A stretch of DNA of 7,595 bases from Polaromonas sp. (GTDB taxonomy: Bacteria > Pseudomonadota > Gammaproteobacteria > Burkholderiales > Burkholderiaceae_C): assembly GCA_023259235.1 (NCBI GenBank), contig JAHFQQ010000169.1, positions 1 to 7,595 of the forward strand. Reading direction: 5' to 3'. Positions 1-6,785 of the stretch are shown one piece after another. Below the pieces are notes generated by a model, which made no database searches, had not been told where the DNA came from, and saw only the letters and a list, made by a program, of their open reading frames with translations. Made by a program: the position numbers and the translations under genes. Within the stretch, counting starts at the first letter, position 1. Each line of letters opens with the position of its first letter.

Positions 1-562
1 TAACGGCGATCGGAATGACCGGCACGCCGGTTTCAATGGCGAGTCGCGTGCCGCCAGATTTGTAAACGCCTTTTTGACCGCGGTCAATCCGCGTGCCTTC
101 GGGAAACATGATGACCCAGGTGCCCTGGCTCATCAGCCGCTTGCCCTGCGCCACCACCTTGCTGAAAGCTTGAGTGCGCTGACTGCGGTCAATGTGGATC
201 ATGTCCATGCGCCCCATCGCCCAGCCAAAAAACGGCACGTAGAGCAACTCCTTCTTGAACACGTAGGCCAGCGGGTGCGGCATCAGCGCCACCATGGCAA
301 AGGTTTCCCAGGTGCTCTGGTGCTTGACCAGCAGCACGGCAGCGCTGTTTTTGCCGGTGGGCAGGTTCTCCATGCCGGTGACGCGATTCCTGATGCCCAG
401 AATCAGCGTGCCGCTGTTCACCGCCAGGCGCAGCCAGCCGGCGCACATCCAGTAAATCCGGGTGCTGTTCAAAAACGGCGCGGCGATCACGACCGCAAGG
501 GCCCATGGAATCACCGTGAGAATCATCCACAGCATGTGCAGGACGGATCGTATCAGCGGCAT
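1..562 (-). CDS. plsC: 1-acyl-sn-glycerol-3-phosphate acyltransferase, PlsC/LPLAT family (3' end outside window)
   Basis: The first 187 codons are visible; the frame is open through position 1, so the C-terminus is missing. The family transfers an acyl chain to the sn-2 position of lysophosphatidic acid, giving phosphatidic acid at the inner face of the cytoplasmic membrane. A hydrophobic N-terminal segment (residues about 11-30) could anchor it. The catalytic box reads KHQSTWE at 80-86: His81 is present, but the acidic residue of the usual HX4D motif is Glu86. Other blocks follow in family order: an IDRS segment at 124-127, FPEGTR at 153-158 (substrate phosphate binding) and VPVIPIAV at 180-187. 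The ATG at 562 is favoured because GAAGG (570-574) sits seven bases upstream; Met10 is a weaker alternative. It follows gmhB after a 101-bp A+T-rich gap, so it may have its own promoter. The family is certain; the exact acyl-acceptor is inferred. Confidence 0.9.
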   Translation of the reverse strand, partial: MPLIRSVLHMLWMILTVIPWALAVVIAAPFLNSTRIYWMCAGWLRLAVNSGTLILGIRNRVTGMENLPTGKNSAAVLLVKHQSTWETFAMVALMPHPLAYVFKKELLYVPFFGWAMGRMDMIHIDRSQRTQAFSKVVAQGKRLMSQGTWVIMFPEGTRIDRGQKGVYKSGGTRLAIETGVPVIPIAV

Positions 563-663
563 GTCAGTGCCTTCGGAGTTGAGATGGAAAATAAACCATT
601 TCTAATGATCTTTCAGTGCTCCAGCCTATATGCAACATACATAGTACGCTATTATTACGATAG
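563..663 (-). other. A+T-rich spacer between gmhB and plsC, possible promoter region
   Basis: This 101-bp gap falls to about 34% G+C over 591-660, far below the flanking genes, as often seen where a promoter lies. Several -10-like or -35-like hexamers occur on the minus strand (TTGCAT at 635-630, TACTAT at 646-641, TTTATT at 595-590), but none forms a convincing pair at 16-18 bases spacing. A short inverted repeat (GCTAT, seven bases, ATAGC; 664-648) covers the first base of the gmhB stop codon and is too weak, and lacks a T run, to be called a terminator. No ORF or RNA gene was recognised. Confidence 0.4.
570..574 (-). promoter_or_regulatory. Ribosome binding site of plsC
   Basis: On the minus strand the sequence reads GAAGG, then seven bases, then ATG at 562. 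It is the clearest Shine-Dalgarno match in the window and decides the plsC start. The genes packed downstream of glyQ lack one this good. Confidence 0.55.
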
Positions 664-1239
664 CTAAACAGCCACTGGCTGATTACTGCGCTCAAGAATG
701 AAGTCGGCAAACGCGGGTAAATCGGCGTGCCGCATGGTGCCGGCTGGCAAGCCTTCGGGCTGCCCGCCAGGGTCATCGGCACGGTAGCGGGCCGACTTGC
801 CGGTGAGCACCAGATGCGGCTCGCAGCCCGCGGCGGCAGCGGCCTGCACATCACGCACGGAGTCGCCAACCACTGGCACGCCTTTCAGGGGCACGCCAAA
901 ACGCGCGCCAATCTGCTCAAGGAGGCCCGGCAGCGGCTTGCGGCAATTGCATTGTTCCTCCGGACTGTGCGGGCAGTAAAACACGGCGTCAATCCGTCCG
1001 CCCACGGCAGCCAGCAGCCGGTGCATCTTGGCGTGAATGGCGTTGAGCGCGGTCACGTCAAACAGGCCGCGTCCCAGTCCGGACTGGTTGGAAGCAATCA
1101 CCACATGCCAGCCGGCATGGTTAAGCCGGGCAATCGCTTCCAGCGCCCCGGGCAGCGGGATGAATTCGTCGGGGGTCTTGACGAAATCATCACTGTCGCG
1201 GTTGATGGTCCCGTCGCGGTCGAGGATGATGAGTTTCAT
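664..1239 (-). CDS. gmhB: D-glycero-D-manno-heptose 1,7-bisphosphate 7-phosphatase (HAD family)
   Basis: This 191-residue cytoplasmic phosphatase removes the 7-phosphate from heptose 1,7-bisphosphate on the route to ADP-heptose for the LPS inner core. HAD motif I is DRDGTIN (7-13; nucleophile Asp7, acid/base Asp9), motif II lies in ASNQSG (49-54), a conserved lysine is at 101, and motif III is GDSVRD (125-130; Asp126, Asp130). A zinc site typical of GmhB is visible: Cys89, His91, Cys97, Cys99. The loop between His91 and Cys97 has five residues, clearly shorter than in E. coli GmhB as I recall it. The ATG at 1239 is chosen because motif I then starts at residue 7 as usual; the in-frame upstream extension is Pro/Arg-rich and overlaps the preceding gene. 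There is no good Shine-Dalgarno; the upstream gene stops seven bases before, suggesting translational coupling. Histidinol-phosphatase relatives look similar, but the Cys/His cluster favours GmhB. Anomer preference cannot be read from sequence. Confidence 0.92.
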   Translation of the reverse strand: MKLIILDRDGTINRDSDDFVKTPDEFIPLPGALEAIARLNHAGWHVVIASNQSGLGRGLFDVTALNAIHAKMHRLLAAVGGRIDAVFYCPHSPEEQCNCRKPLPGLLEQIGARFGVPLKGVPVVGDSVRDVQAAAAAGCEPHLVLTGKSARYRADDPGGQPEGLPAGTMRHADLPAFADFILERSNQPVAV

Positions 1240-1246
1240 GGCGCGA

Positions 1247-1933
1247 TTATGGGGGAGCGGCGGCGGCCGGGGCCAGCGGACCGGACGCCGCCACCCGCCA
1301 ATCAGTGACAAACAGGCCGGAAAAATGGCCGTGCGAAAACTTCAGTGCCAGCGTGTCGCCCGGCCTGATCTGCCGGGCCAGCGGGTCGTCGATCAGCAGA
1401 CGGTGCGGCGCAGCAGCCAGCCCGGGCGCCTGCAAAACCAGTTCGGTGCCGCCCACGCCGCGCAGGCTGGGCGGCCTGAACTGGCTGGCCAGCACCTGCG
1501 CTGCGACAAAGCCCGCAGTTGGCGCGGCACCTTGCGCCGCTGGTTCATGCAGATACAAGCCCTGCTCGTTGAGGTGCCGGTACAGCAGCGCGGCGCTGCC
1601 GCCCAGCCAGAGCAGCAGCCACAGGCCGGCTGCCACCGGCATGGCGCGCTGCCAGCCAGCGCGGCGAATGGCCAGTGCGCAGGCCGCCAGCACTAGCAGC
1701 GCCACGGCCACGGGCCAGAGCAAATCCAGCGGCCCCTCAGGCGTCGCGAGTGGCTGCAGCGTCAGGGCCGACATTGCGCCCTGGCGATCATCCAGCCATT
1801 CGAGCACCGCGCGCAGGCCCACCAGCACGGCGGGCGGGGCAAACAGCAACCAGGCGGTGTACTGCGATTTCCAGCGACTTTGCCAGCCGGCCGGTGGGCT
1901 CTGGATGGCAGCCTGTCGCATGCGCAGTTTCAC
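1247..1933 (-). CDS. Hypothetical inner-membrane protein, three predicted helices
   Basis: I do not recognise a named family. The 228-residue product has three hydrophobic segments at about 25-46, 69-90 and 98-118, followed by a soluble tail of about 110 residues. The positive residues before helix 1 (Arg4, Arg6, Arg20, Lys22) favour a cytoplasmic N-terminus, which would place the tail in the periplasm. The tail contains a segment (about 160-211) with short alternating hydrophobic stretches that could be a small beta domain, and ends in a Pro/Ala-rich stretch. No catalytic motif is visible. The start taken is GTG at 1933, which overlaps the glyS stop by four bases (GTGA); ATG at 1921 (Met5) is equally possible. 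It ends seven bases before gmhB. Codon use matches the neighbours, and a frame this long with a clear membrane pattern, tightly packed between real genes, supports a real gene. A link to the envelope is inferred from gmhB and plsC only. Confidence 0.8.
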   Translation of the reverse strand: MKLRMRQAAIQSPPAGWQSRWKSQYTAWLLFAPPAVLVGLRAVLEWLDDRQGAMSALTLQPLATPEGPLDLLWPVAVALLVLAACALAIRRAGWQRAMPVAAGLWLLLWLGGSAALLYRHLNEQGLYLHEPAAQGAAPTAGFVAAQVLASQFRPPSLRGVGGTELVLQAPGLAAAPHRLLIDDPLARQIRPGDTLALKFSHGHFSGLFVTDWRVAASGPLAPAAAAPP

Positions 1934-4095
1934 GCCGCCAGCCGTGACAGGTCGGCCACGCGGTTCATGGCGCCGTGCAGGCCTTTGAGCAGGCCCAGGC
2001 GATTCAGCCGCAGGTCGAGCGCCTCGGCATTGACCATCACGCCGTCAAAGAACGCATCAACCGGAGCGCGCAAGGCCGCCAGCGTTTGCAGCGAGGCAGT
2101 GTAGTCACCCGCATCGAACTGCGCGTTGGCCTTGGGAGCCACGTCTTTCATGGCAGCGTACAAGGCGATTTCGGCCGCTTCCCGGAGCAGGACTTCACTG
2201 ACATGGGGATCGATATCTTGCGCCTTTTTCAGGATGTTGCTGATGCGCTTGTTGGCGGCGGCCAGGGCGGGTGCCTCGGGCAGCGCGGCGAAGGCGCGTA
2301 CAGCCTCAACCCGTTTAAGCACCATATCCGCTCGTGCAGGGAATTCTCCTTCCTGCAGAACCGAAGACACCTCTGGATTTGAGTACCCTAGCTCACGAAG
2401 TAACCCGGCGAATCGGTCAACCATGAAGTCACCCATCTCCACCTGCAAACGCGCGGAATTGAAGTCTGGGAAACCTTGATACAAAGTAACAACGCTCCAA
2501 CCAGTCGGATTCCAAAGCAACGTAGGTAGGTCCAGCGGCAAATCACGCTCGATCAGCATCCGGATCACGCCCAGCGCATGGCGGCGCAGTGCAAACGGAT
2601 CCTTGTCGCCGGTGGGCAGGTTGCCAATACCGAACATGCCGACCAGTGTTTCCAATTTATCCGCCAGCGCCACCACCACGCCGGTCATGTTGCGCGGCAG
2701 TTCGTCACCGGCAAAACGCGGCTTGTAATGGGCTTCAATTGCGTCGGCCACATCGGCGCTCAGGGCATCGTTGAGCGCGTAGTAGCGCCCCATGATGCCC
2801 TGCAGTTCGGGGAACTCACCCACCATGTCGGTGACCAGATCGGCCTTGGCCAGTTGCGCGGCGGTATCTGCCGCCTGGGCCAGGGCCGCGTCGCCGAGCT
2901 GGTGTGCAATGGCGTGTGCAATGGCGCGCACCCGCTCCACGCGCTCCCCCTGCGTGCCCAGCTTGTTGTGGTACACCACCTTGTCCAGCCCGGCCAGGCG
3001 CGATTCCAGCGTTCTTTTACGATCCTTGTCAAAAAAGAACTTGGCATCGGCCAGGCGCGGACGCACCACGCGCTCGTTGCCGTCTATCACCGCGCTCGCG
3101 TCCGCGGGGCTGATGTTGCTGACCACCAGGAACCTGTTCGTCAGCCTGCCCTGCGCGTCGAGCAGCGGAAAGTATTTCTGGTTGGCCTTCATGGTGAGGA
3201 TCAGGCACTCTTGCGGCACCTCAAGAAACTCTTTCTCGAACTCGCAGACCAGCACATTGGGCCGCTCCACCAGCGCCGTCACCTCGTCGAGCAGCGCGTC
3301 GTCTTCGATCGGCCGCGCGCCGTGGCCGACGCTGGCCGCCGCCTGAGCGAGCTGGCGCGCGATCTCCGCCTTGCGCGCGGCAAAGCTGGCAATCACCGCG
3401 CCATCCCTGAGCAGCGTGGCGGCGTAGCTGTTGGCGTCTTTCAGCACCACCGGGTCCACGGCGGCTTCAAAGCGGTGGCCGTGCGTGATGTTGCCGGCTG
3501 CCAGGCCCAGCACCTTCATCGGCACCACGGTGCTGCCGTGCAGCGCGACCAGGCCATGCGCCGGGCGCACGAAATTCACGCTGGTCCAGCCGGGCAATGC
3601 GCAGTCGGTTTCAAGCTGGTAGCTCATGACCTTGGGAATGGGCAGATTGGCGATGGTTTCCTCGAGCGCTTGCTGCAGCCCGGTGTCAAGCGTGGCGCCG
3701 GTGACCAGGCTGGCGTAGAACAGGGCCTCGGACTTGCCATCGGGCGCGCGCTGCAGCGCAGCCACGGCGGCGGCCGGGTCGGTAATGTCGGCACCCAGCG
3801 CGTGCAATTTTTTCAGCAGGGCGGGCGTGGCCTGGCCCAACACATCAAGCCCGACGGAAACCGGCATCAGCTTTTGCCGCACGGCCTTGTCGGCGGCCTT
3901 GAGCCAGACGTGGCTGATGTGCGCAGCCAGGCGGCGCGGCGAGGCATAGGCCGTTGCCACTGATTCGGGGCTGCTCAAACCCTGGTTCCTGAGCTGGCTG
4001 GCCAGCCCGTCGGCAAACGCGTCGCCGAGCTTTTTGAGCGCCTTGGGCGGCAGCTCTTCCACGAACAGTTCAACGAGGAGGTTTCTGGTTGTCAT
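1930..4095 (-). CDS. glyS: Glycyl-tRNA synthetase beta subunit
   Basis: The beta subunit of the bacterial alpha2-beta2 GlyRS binds tRNA-Gly and is needed, with GlyQ, to charge it with glycine in the cytoplasm. The product has 721 residues, somewhat longer than E. coli GlyS (about 690). Family landmarks in order: LLVELFVEELPPKAL (6-20), KANQKYFPLL (303-312), a stretch at 340-360 including FFFDKDRK (353-360), HNKLGT (376-381), the HD-like helical region around 416-465 ending in YKPRFAGDELP, GDKDPFALRR (496-505), AAANKRISNILKK (612-624) and the DALR-type anticodon-binding tail with VDAFFDGVMV (679-688). The ATG at 4095 gives the standard N-terminus and lies two bases after the glyQ stop. There is no strong Shine-Dalgarno, so reading probably continues from glyQ. 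Odd features are a low-G+C segment covering residues about 523-599 and a perfect 12-bp tandem duplication at residues 391-398. The frame is intact and the gene should be functional. Confidence 0.97.
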   Translation of the reverse strand: MTTRNLLVELFVEELPPKALKKLGDAFADGLASQLRNQGLSSPESVATAYASPRRLAAHISHVWLKAADKAVRQKLMPVSVGLDVLGQATPALLKKLHALGADITDPAAAVAALQRAPDGKSEALFYASLVTGATLDTGLQQALEETIANLPIPKVMSYQLETDCALPGWTSVNFVRPAHGLVALHGSTVVPMKVLGLAAGNITHGHRFEAAVDPVVLKDANSYAATLLRDGAVIASFAARKAEIARQLAQAAASVGHGARPIEDDALLDEVTALVERPNVLVCEFEKEFLEVPQECLILTMKANQKYFPLLDAQGRLTNRFLVVSNISPADASAVIDGNERVVRPRLADAKFFFDKDRKRTLESRLAGLDKVVYHNKLGTQGERVERVRAIAHAIAHQLGDAALAQAADTAAQLAKADLVTDMVGEFPELQGIMGRYYALNDALSADVADAIEAHYKPRFAGDELPRNMTGVVVALADKLETLVGMFGIGNLPTGDKDPFALRRHALGVIRMLIERDLPLDLPTLLWNPTGWSVVTLYQGFPDFNSARLQVEMGDFMVDRFAGLLRELGYSNPEVSSVLQEGEFPARADMVLKRVEAVRAFAALPEAPALAAANKRISNILKKAQDIDPHVSEVLLREAAEIALYAAMKDVAPKANAQFDAGDYTASLQTLAALRAPVDAFFDGVMVNAEALDLRLNRLGLLKGLHGAMNRVADLSRLAA
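2299..2529 (-). other. Segment of glyS with atypical base and codon composition (possible recombination patch)
   Basis: Residues about 523-599 of GlyS are written in codons unlike the rest of the gene. Bases 2341-2400, 2401-2460 and 2461-2520 have about 50%, 55% and 45% G+C, against 60-70% in most of the gene. Leu523 and Leu569 use CTA, Leu565 uses TTA and Ser572 uses TCA. These three codons are absent from residues 46-506 and from 573 to about 707. GTT, ACT, CCA, GGA and CGA are also frequent here. The frame is unbroken and the second half still aligns with the family (the GDFMVDRF and LLRELGY stretches). Boundaries are approximate. Confidence 0.65.
2902..2925 (-). repeat. Perfect 12-bp tandem duplication inside glyS
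   Basis: On the coding strand GCCATTGCACAC occurs twice back to back, in frame, giving AIAHAIAH at GlyS residues 391-398. A by-eye alignment with recalled E. coli GlyS shows no length increase here, so this is probably coincidence or local conversion rather than a recent insertion. Confidence 0.8.
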
Positions 4096-4097
4096 GA

Positions 4098-5012
4098 TCA
4101 AGCCGCTTTCTTGATTAGCGGCGTCATTTGCTCGACCCATTCACGCGGCGCCATGGGAAAACCCAGGCGTTCGCGGCTCTCGTAATAGCTTTGCGCCACG
4201 GCGCGAGCCAGATTGCGGATGCGGCCGATGTAGGCGGCGCGTTCGGTCACGCTGATGGCGCCGCGCGCATCCAGCAAATTGAAGCTGTGGGCAGCCTTGA
4301 GCACCTGCTCGTAGGCCGGCAGGGCCAGTTGCACCTCGATCAGATGCCTGGCCTGCTTCTCATGCGCGGCGAAGGCCGTGAACAGGAAGCCGGCGTCGGA
4401 ATGCTCGAAGTTGTAGGCCGACTGCTCGACCTCATTTTGCTTGTACACGTCGCCATAGCTCAGCCCTTCGGTCCAGGTCAGGTTGTAGACGTTGTCCACG
4501 CCCTGCAGGTACATCGCCAGGCGTTCCAGCCCGTAAGTGATTTCGCCGGTGATGGGCCTGCAGTCAATGCCGCCCACCTGCTGAAAATACGTAAACTGGG
4601 TAACTTCCATGCCGTTGAGCCAGACTTCCCAGCCCAGGCCCCAGGCGCCCAGCGTCGGGTTTTCCCAGTCGTCTTCGACAAAGCGGATGTCGTTTTTCTT
4701 CAGATCGAAGCCGAGCGCTTCCAGGCTGCCAAGGTAGAGTTCCAGAATATTGCCGGGCGCCGGCTTGAGCACAACCTGATACTGGTAATAGTGCTGCAGG
4801 CGATTGGGGTTCTCGCCGTAGCGGCCGTCTTTCGGGCGGCGGCTCGGCTGCACGTAAGCGGCTCTCCAGGGTTCCGGGCCCAGCGCCCTTAAAAAAGTAG
4901 CCGTGTGCGAAGTGCCGGCGCCAACTTCCATGTCGTAGGGTTGCAGCAGGGCGCAACCGTGGACGGCCCAGTAGGACTGCAGCTTCAGGATGATTTGCTG
5001 GAAAGTATGCAT
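4098..5012 (-). CDS. glyQ: Glycyl-tRNA synthetase alpha subunit
   Basis: The alpha subunit carries the class II catalytic core that activates glycine with ATP and, with GlyS, charges tRNA-Gly. The product has 304 residues, nearly the length of E. coli GlyQ (303), and is close to the family consensus throughout. Visible signatures are MEVGAGTSH (28-36), the class II motif 2 region starting VQPSRRPKDGRYGENPNR (54-71), the FVEDDWENPTLGAWGLGWE block (111-129), NGMEVTQFTYFQQVGG (133-148) and the motif 3 helix GEITYGLERLAMYLQG (156-171). The ATG at 5012 gives the canonical MHTFQQIILKLQ start; the frame stays open to an ATG at 5114, but that extension has no family character. It is separated from lnt by 123 bp that hold a candidate promoter and hairpins. 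It is followed two bases later by glyS, as expected for subunits needed in equal amounts. No T-box leader is recognisable. Confidence 0.98.
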   Translation of the reverse strand: MHTFQQIILKLQSYWAVHGCALLQPYDMEVGAGTSHTATFLRALGPEPWRAAYVQPSRRPKDGRYGENPNRLQHYYQYQVVLKPAPGNILELYLGSLEALGFDLKKNDIRFVEDDWENPTLGAWGLGWEVWLNGMEVTQFTYFQQVGGIDCRPITGEITYGLERLAMYLQGVDNVYNLTWTEGLSYGDVYKQNEVEQSAYNFEHSDAGFLFTAFAAHEKQARHLIEVQLALPAYEQVLKAAHSFNLLDARGAISVTERAAYIGRIRNLARAVAQSYYESRERLGFPMAPREWVEQMTPLIKKAA

Positions 5013-5080
5013 AGAACTCGGGTTGTGACAAAAGCTGGGTGCGGCTTCAATGGCCAGTGGGGCGCGTCGGACAGGGCTTG

Positions 5081-5107
5081 TCGGGCAACGGCCCGAATCA
5101 CCCGGGC
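5081..5107 (-). promoter_or_regulatory. Alternative G+C-rich hairpins in the glyQ leader
   Basis: On the minus strand three blocks follow each other: GCCCG (5107-5103), CGGGC (5095-5091) and GCCCG (5086-5082). The middle block can pair with the first (five pairs, seven-base loop) or with the third (six pairs counting the outer T-A, four-base loop CGTT), but not with both. No T run follows, so it is not a standard intrinsic terminator. It could be an lnt 3' stabilising hairpin, a leader element, or chance in G+C-rich DNA. Confidence 0.35.
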
Positions 5108-5112
5108 GGTTC

Positions 5113-5139
5113 ATTTTACGCGGCGATGGCTGCTGTCAG
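5113..5139 (-). promoter_or_regulatory. Candidate sigma-70-type promoter for glyQS
   Basis: The minus strand carries CTGACA (5139-5134, five of six to the -35 consensus), a 15-base spacer, and TAAAAT (5118-5113, five of six to the -10 consensus). The -35 box overlaps the lnt stop codon. The spacer is two bases shorter than ideal, which lowers confidence. The predicted start near 5106 would give a leader of about 94 bases before glyQ. Confidence 0.4.
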
Positions 5140-6779
5140 CGGCGCCGCGAAACCAGCGCCAGCCCCGCCAGTGCGAGGCCCAGCCCCCACAATGGCCATA
5201 ATCCGTAGCGTGCCACCCACCAGGCGTAAGGCGTGATGCCGCTTCGCCCCTGCACCTCGCCAACCAGGACGCCGCGGGTATAGCGCGGCAAGGCATGCGT
5301 GACCTGGCCGTGGTCGTCAATGATGACGGTGGGGCCGGTGTTGGTGGCCCGAATCATGGGGCGGTCAAACTCGAGCGCGCGCATGCGCGAGATCTGCAGA
5401 TGCTGGTCGATCGCGATGGTATTGCCAAACCAGCCGATATTGCTGACATTGACAAACACCGTGGGTGCAAGCGCCGCATCCGTAAAGCGCGCGCCCAGTT
5501 CCTCGCCAAACAGGTCTTCGTAGCAGATGTTGGGGGCCAGACGCTGGCCCCGCCAGTCAAATGACGCCTGCCCGACCGCGCCACGGTTGAAGTCGCCCAG
5601 GGGAATATGCATCAGGTCGGTGAACCAGCGAAAGCCGGGCGGAATGAACTCGCCAAACGGCACCAGGTGATGTTTGTCATAGCGGTAGGGCTCGCTCTGG
5701 CCCGGTTGCCCCGGTTTCAGGCCAAGCACAGAGTTGGTGTAGCCATCGTCCAGGCTGCCTAGCGGAACGCCGATGAGCGCGGCCTGCTGGCCGCCGGCAA
5801 AGTGCCCCTGCAGCGCCTGCAAGTAACCCTCGGGCAGTTGCTGCGGCAGTAGCGGCAACGCGGTTTCGGGAGCAACTACCAGCGCAGTTTTGGCGTTTTG
5901 CAGCTGCTCGCCATACCAGCCAAGCGCCGTTGCCACTCCGGTGCCGGGTTCGAATTTTTCGCTCTGGGGAATGTCGCCTTGCAGCAGCGTCACCGACAGG
6001 GTGCCGGGCGGCGAAGGCACCACGCCCATGGACAGCGCGATCGGCGCCGGCGAGCGGGCCAGCGCCACGCTCAGTGCCACCAGGCCCAAAACGGGAAGCC
6101 AATGCGTCCTGGGCGCGCGCAGGGCCATCGCCAGCCCGGCGGCGACCAGCGCCGCCAGAAAAGTCAGTCCGTGCACACCGACCCAGGGTGCCAATAGCCT
6201 GGCCCAGCCGTCCACATGGGCGTAGCCGCCTTCGCCCCAGGGAAAGCCGGTCAGCAGCTTTACCCGGGCGAGCTCGGCCAACAGCCATAACGCTGCAAAA
6301 ACAAGAGCACGCTGGGTAATGTTTACGGGGGCAAGCAGCACAAACAGACTACACGCCGCAGCATAATACAGCGCCAGAAAAGCTGCCAGCGAGACGACGG
6401 CCAGCACGGCAAGAGGCGCACTCAGTCCGCCATAGTCGTGCATGGAAATGAACAGCCACCAGAAGGTGGCGCACTGCATCGCCGTGGCAAACAGGCCGCC
6501 CATCCAGGCAGCCCGCCTCCAGGAGCGACAACCGTCCACCTGCGCGGCCAGCAGCAGCAGCGCCAGCACCTGCAGCCACCACAGCGGCTGGCCCTGCGCA
6601 AAGCCATGCGCAAACGGCCAGGCGATGCTGGCCGCATGGGCCGCGCCAGCGACCAAAACAATGACTAGCTGCAGTATCGAAAGGCGATTGCGCGGCGATT
6701 CACCGGGCCGCTCAAGCAAGGACGGCAGCGTAGGCAGCGAAGACACCATGCTGTGGATCGTGTCGTCTCGCCACTTCAT
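5136..6779 (-). CDS. lnt: Apolipoprotein N-acyltransferase
   Basis: Lnt performs the last step of lipoprotein maturation: it moves an acyl chain from phospholipid to the N-terminal cysteine of apolipoproteins at the periplasmic face of the inner membrane. The 547-residue product has hydrophobic segments from about 34 to 243, a periplasmic nitrilase-like domain (about 260-510) and a closing helix (about 525-543). The catalytic triad is clear: Glu305 in APETALP, Lys369 in RYDKHHLVPFGEFIP (Glu377 also conserved) and Cys419 in NICYEDLFGEE. The family motifs FWWLFISMHDYGG (106-118) and GFPWGEGGYAH (178-188) are present. The start is uncertain: ATG at 6779 lies six bases after the corC stop; Met11 (6749) is an alternative, and neither has a good Shine-Dalgarno. 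The first 30 residues are soluble and variable, as is common. Adjacency to corC matches the widespread ybeX-lnt pair. All catalytic residues are intact. Confidence 0.97.
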   Translation of the reverse strand: MKWRDDTIHSMVSSLPTLPSLLERPGESPRNRLSILQLVIVLVAGAAHAASIAWPFAHGFAQGQPLWWLQVLALLLLAAQVDGCRSWRRAAWMGGLFATAMQCATFWWLFISMHDYGGLSAPLAVLAVVSLAAFLALYYAAACSLFVLLAPVNITQRALVFAALWLLAELARVKLLTGFPWGEGGYAHVDGWARLLAPWVGVHGLTFLAALVAAGLAMALRAPRTHWLPVLGLVALSVALARSPAPIALSMGVVPSPPGTLSVTLLQGDIPQSEKFEPGTGVATALGWYGEQLQNAKTALVVAPETALPLLPQQLPEGYLQALQGHFAGGQQAALIGVPLGSLDDGYTNSVLGLKPGQPGQSEPYRYDKHHLVPFGEFIPPGFRWFTDLMHIPLGDFNRGAVGQASFDWRGQRLAPNICYEDLFGEELGARFTDAALAPTVFVNVSNIGWFGNTIAIDQHLQISRMRALEFDRPMIRATNTGPTVIIDDHGQVTHALPRYTRGVLVGEVQGRSGITPYAWWVARYGLWPLWGLGLALAGLALVSRRR

Positions 6780-6785
6780 GAGGCT

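Noticed and set aside
648..664. Inverted repeat GCTAT-N7-ATAGC as a gmhB terminator
   Set aside because: Only five A+T-rich pairs, a seven-base loop and no T run; too weak to call.
2578..3963. A 461-codon open frame on the plus strand opposite glyS
   Set aside because: It is the codon-aligned antisense shadow of glyS. It stays open because glyS avoids TTA, CTA and TCA there, and its product is rich in His, Arg and Gln with no family resemblance.
4128..4892. A 254-codon open frame on the plus strand opposite glyQ
   Set aside because: It mirrors glyQ codon for codon and has no recognisable domain; the glyQ match on the minus strand is unambiguous.
6541..6580. CAG-rich run in lnt
   Set aside because: It encodes a Leu/Ala-rich membrane helix in G+C-rich codons; an ordinary composition effect.
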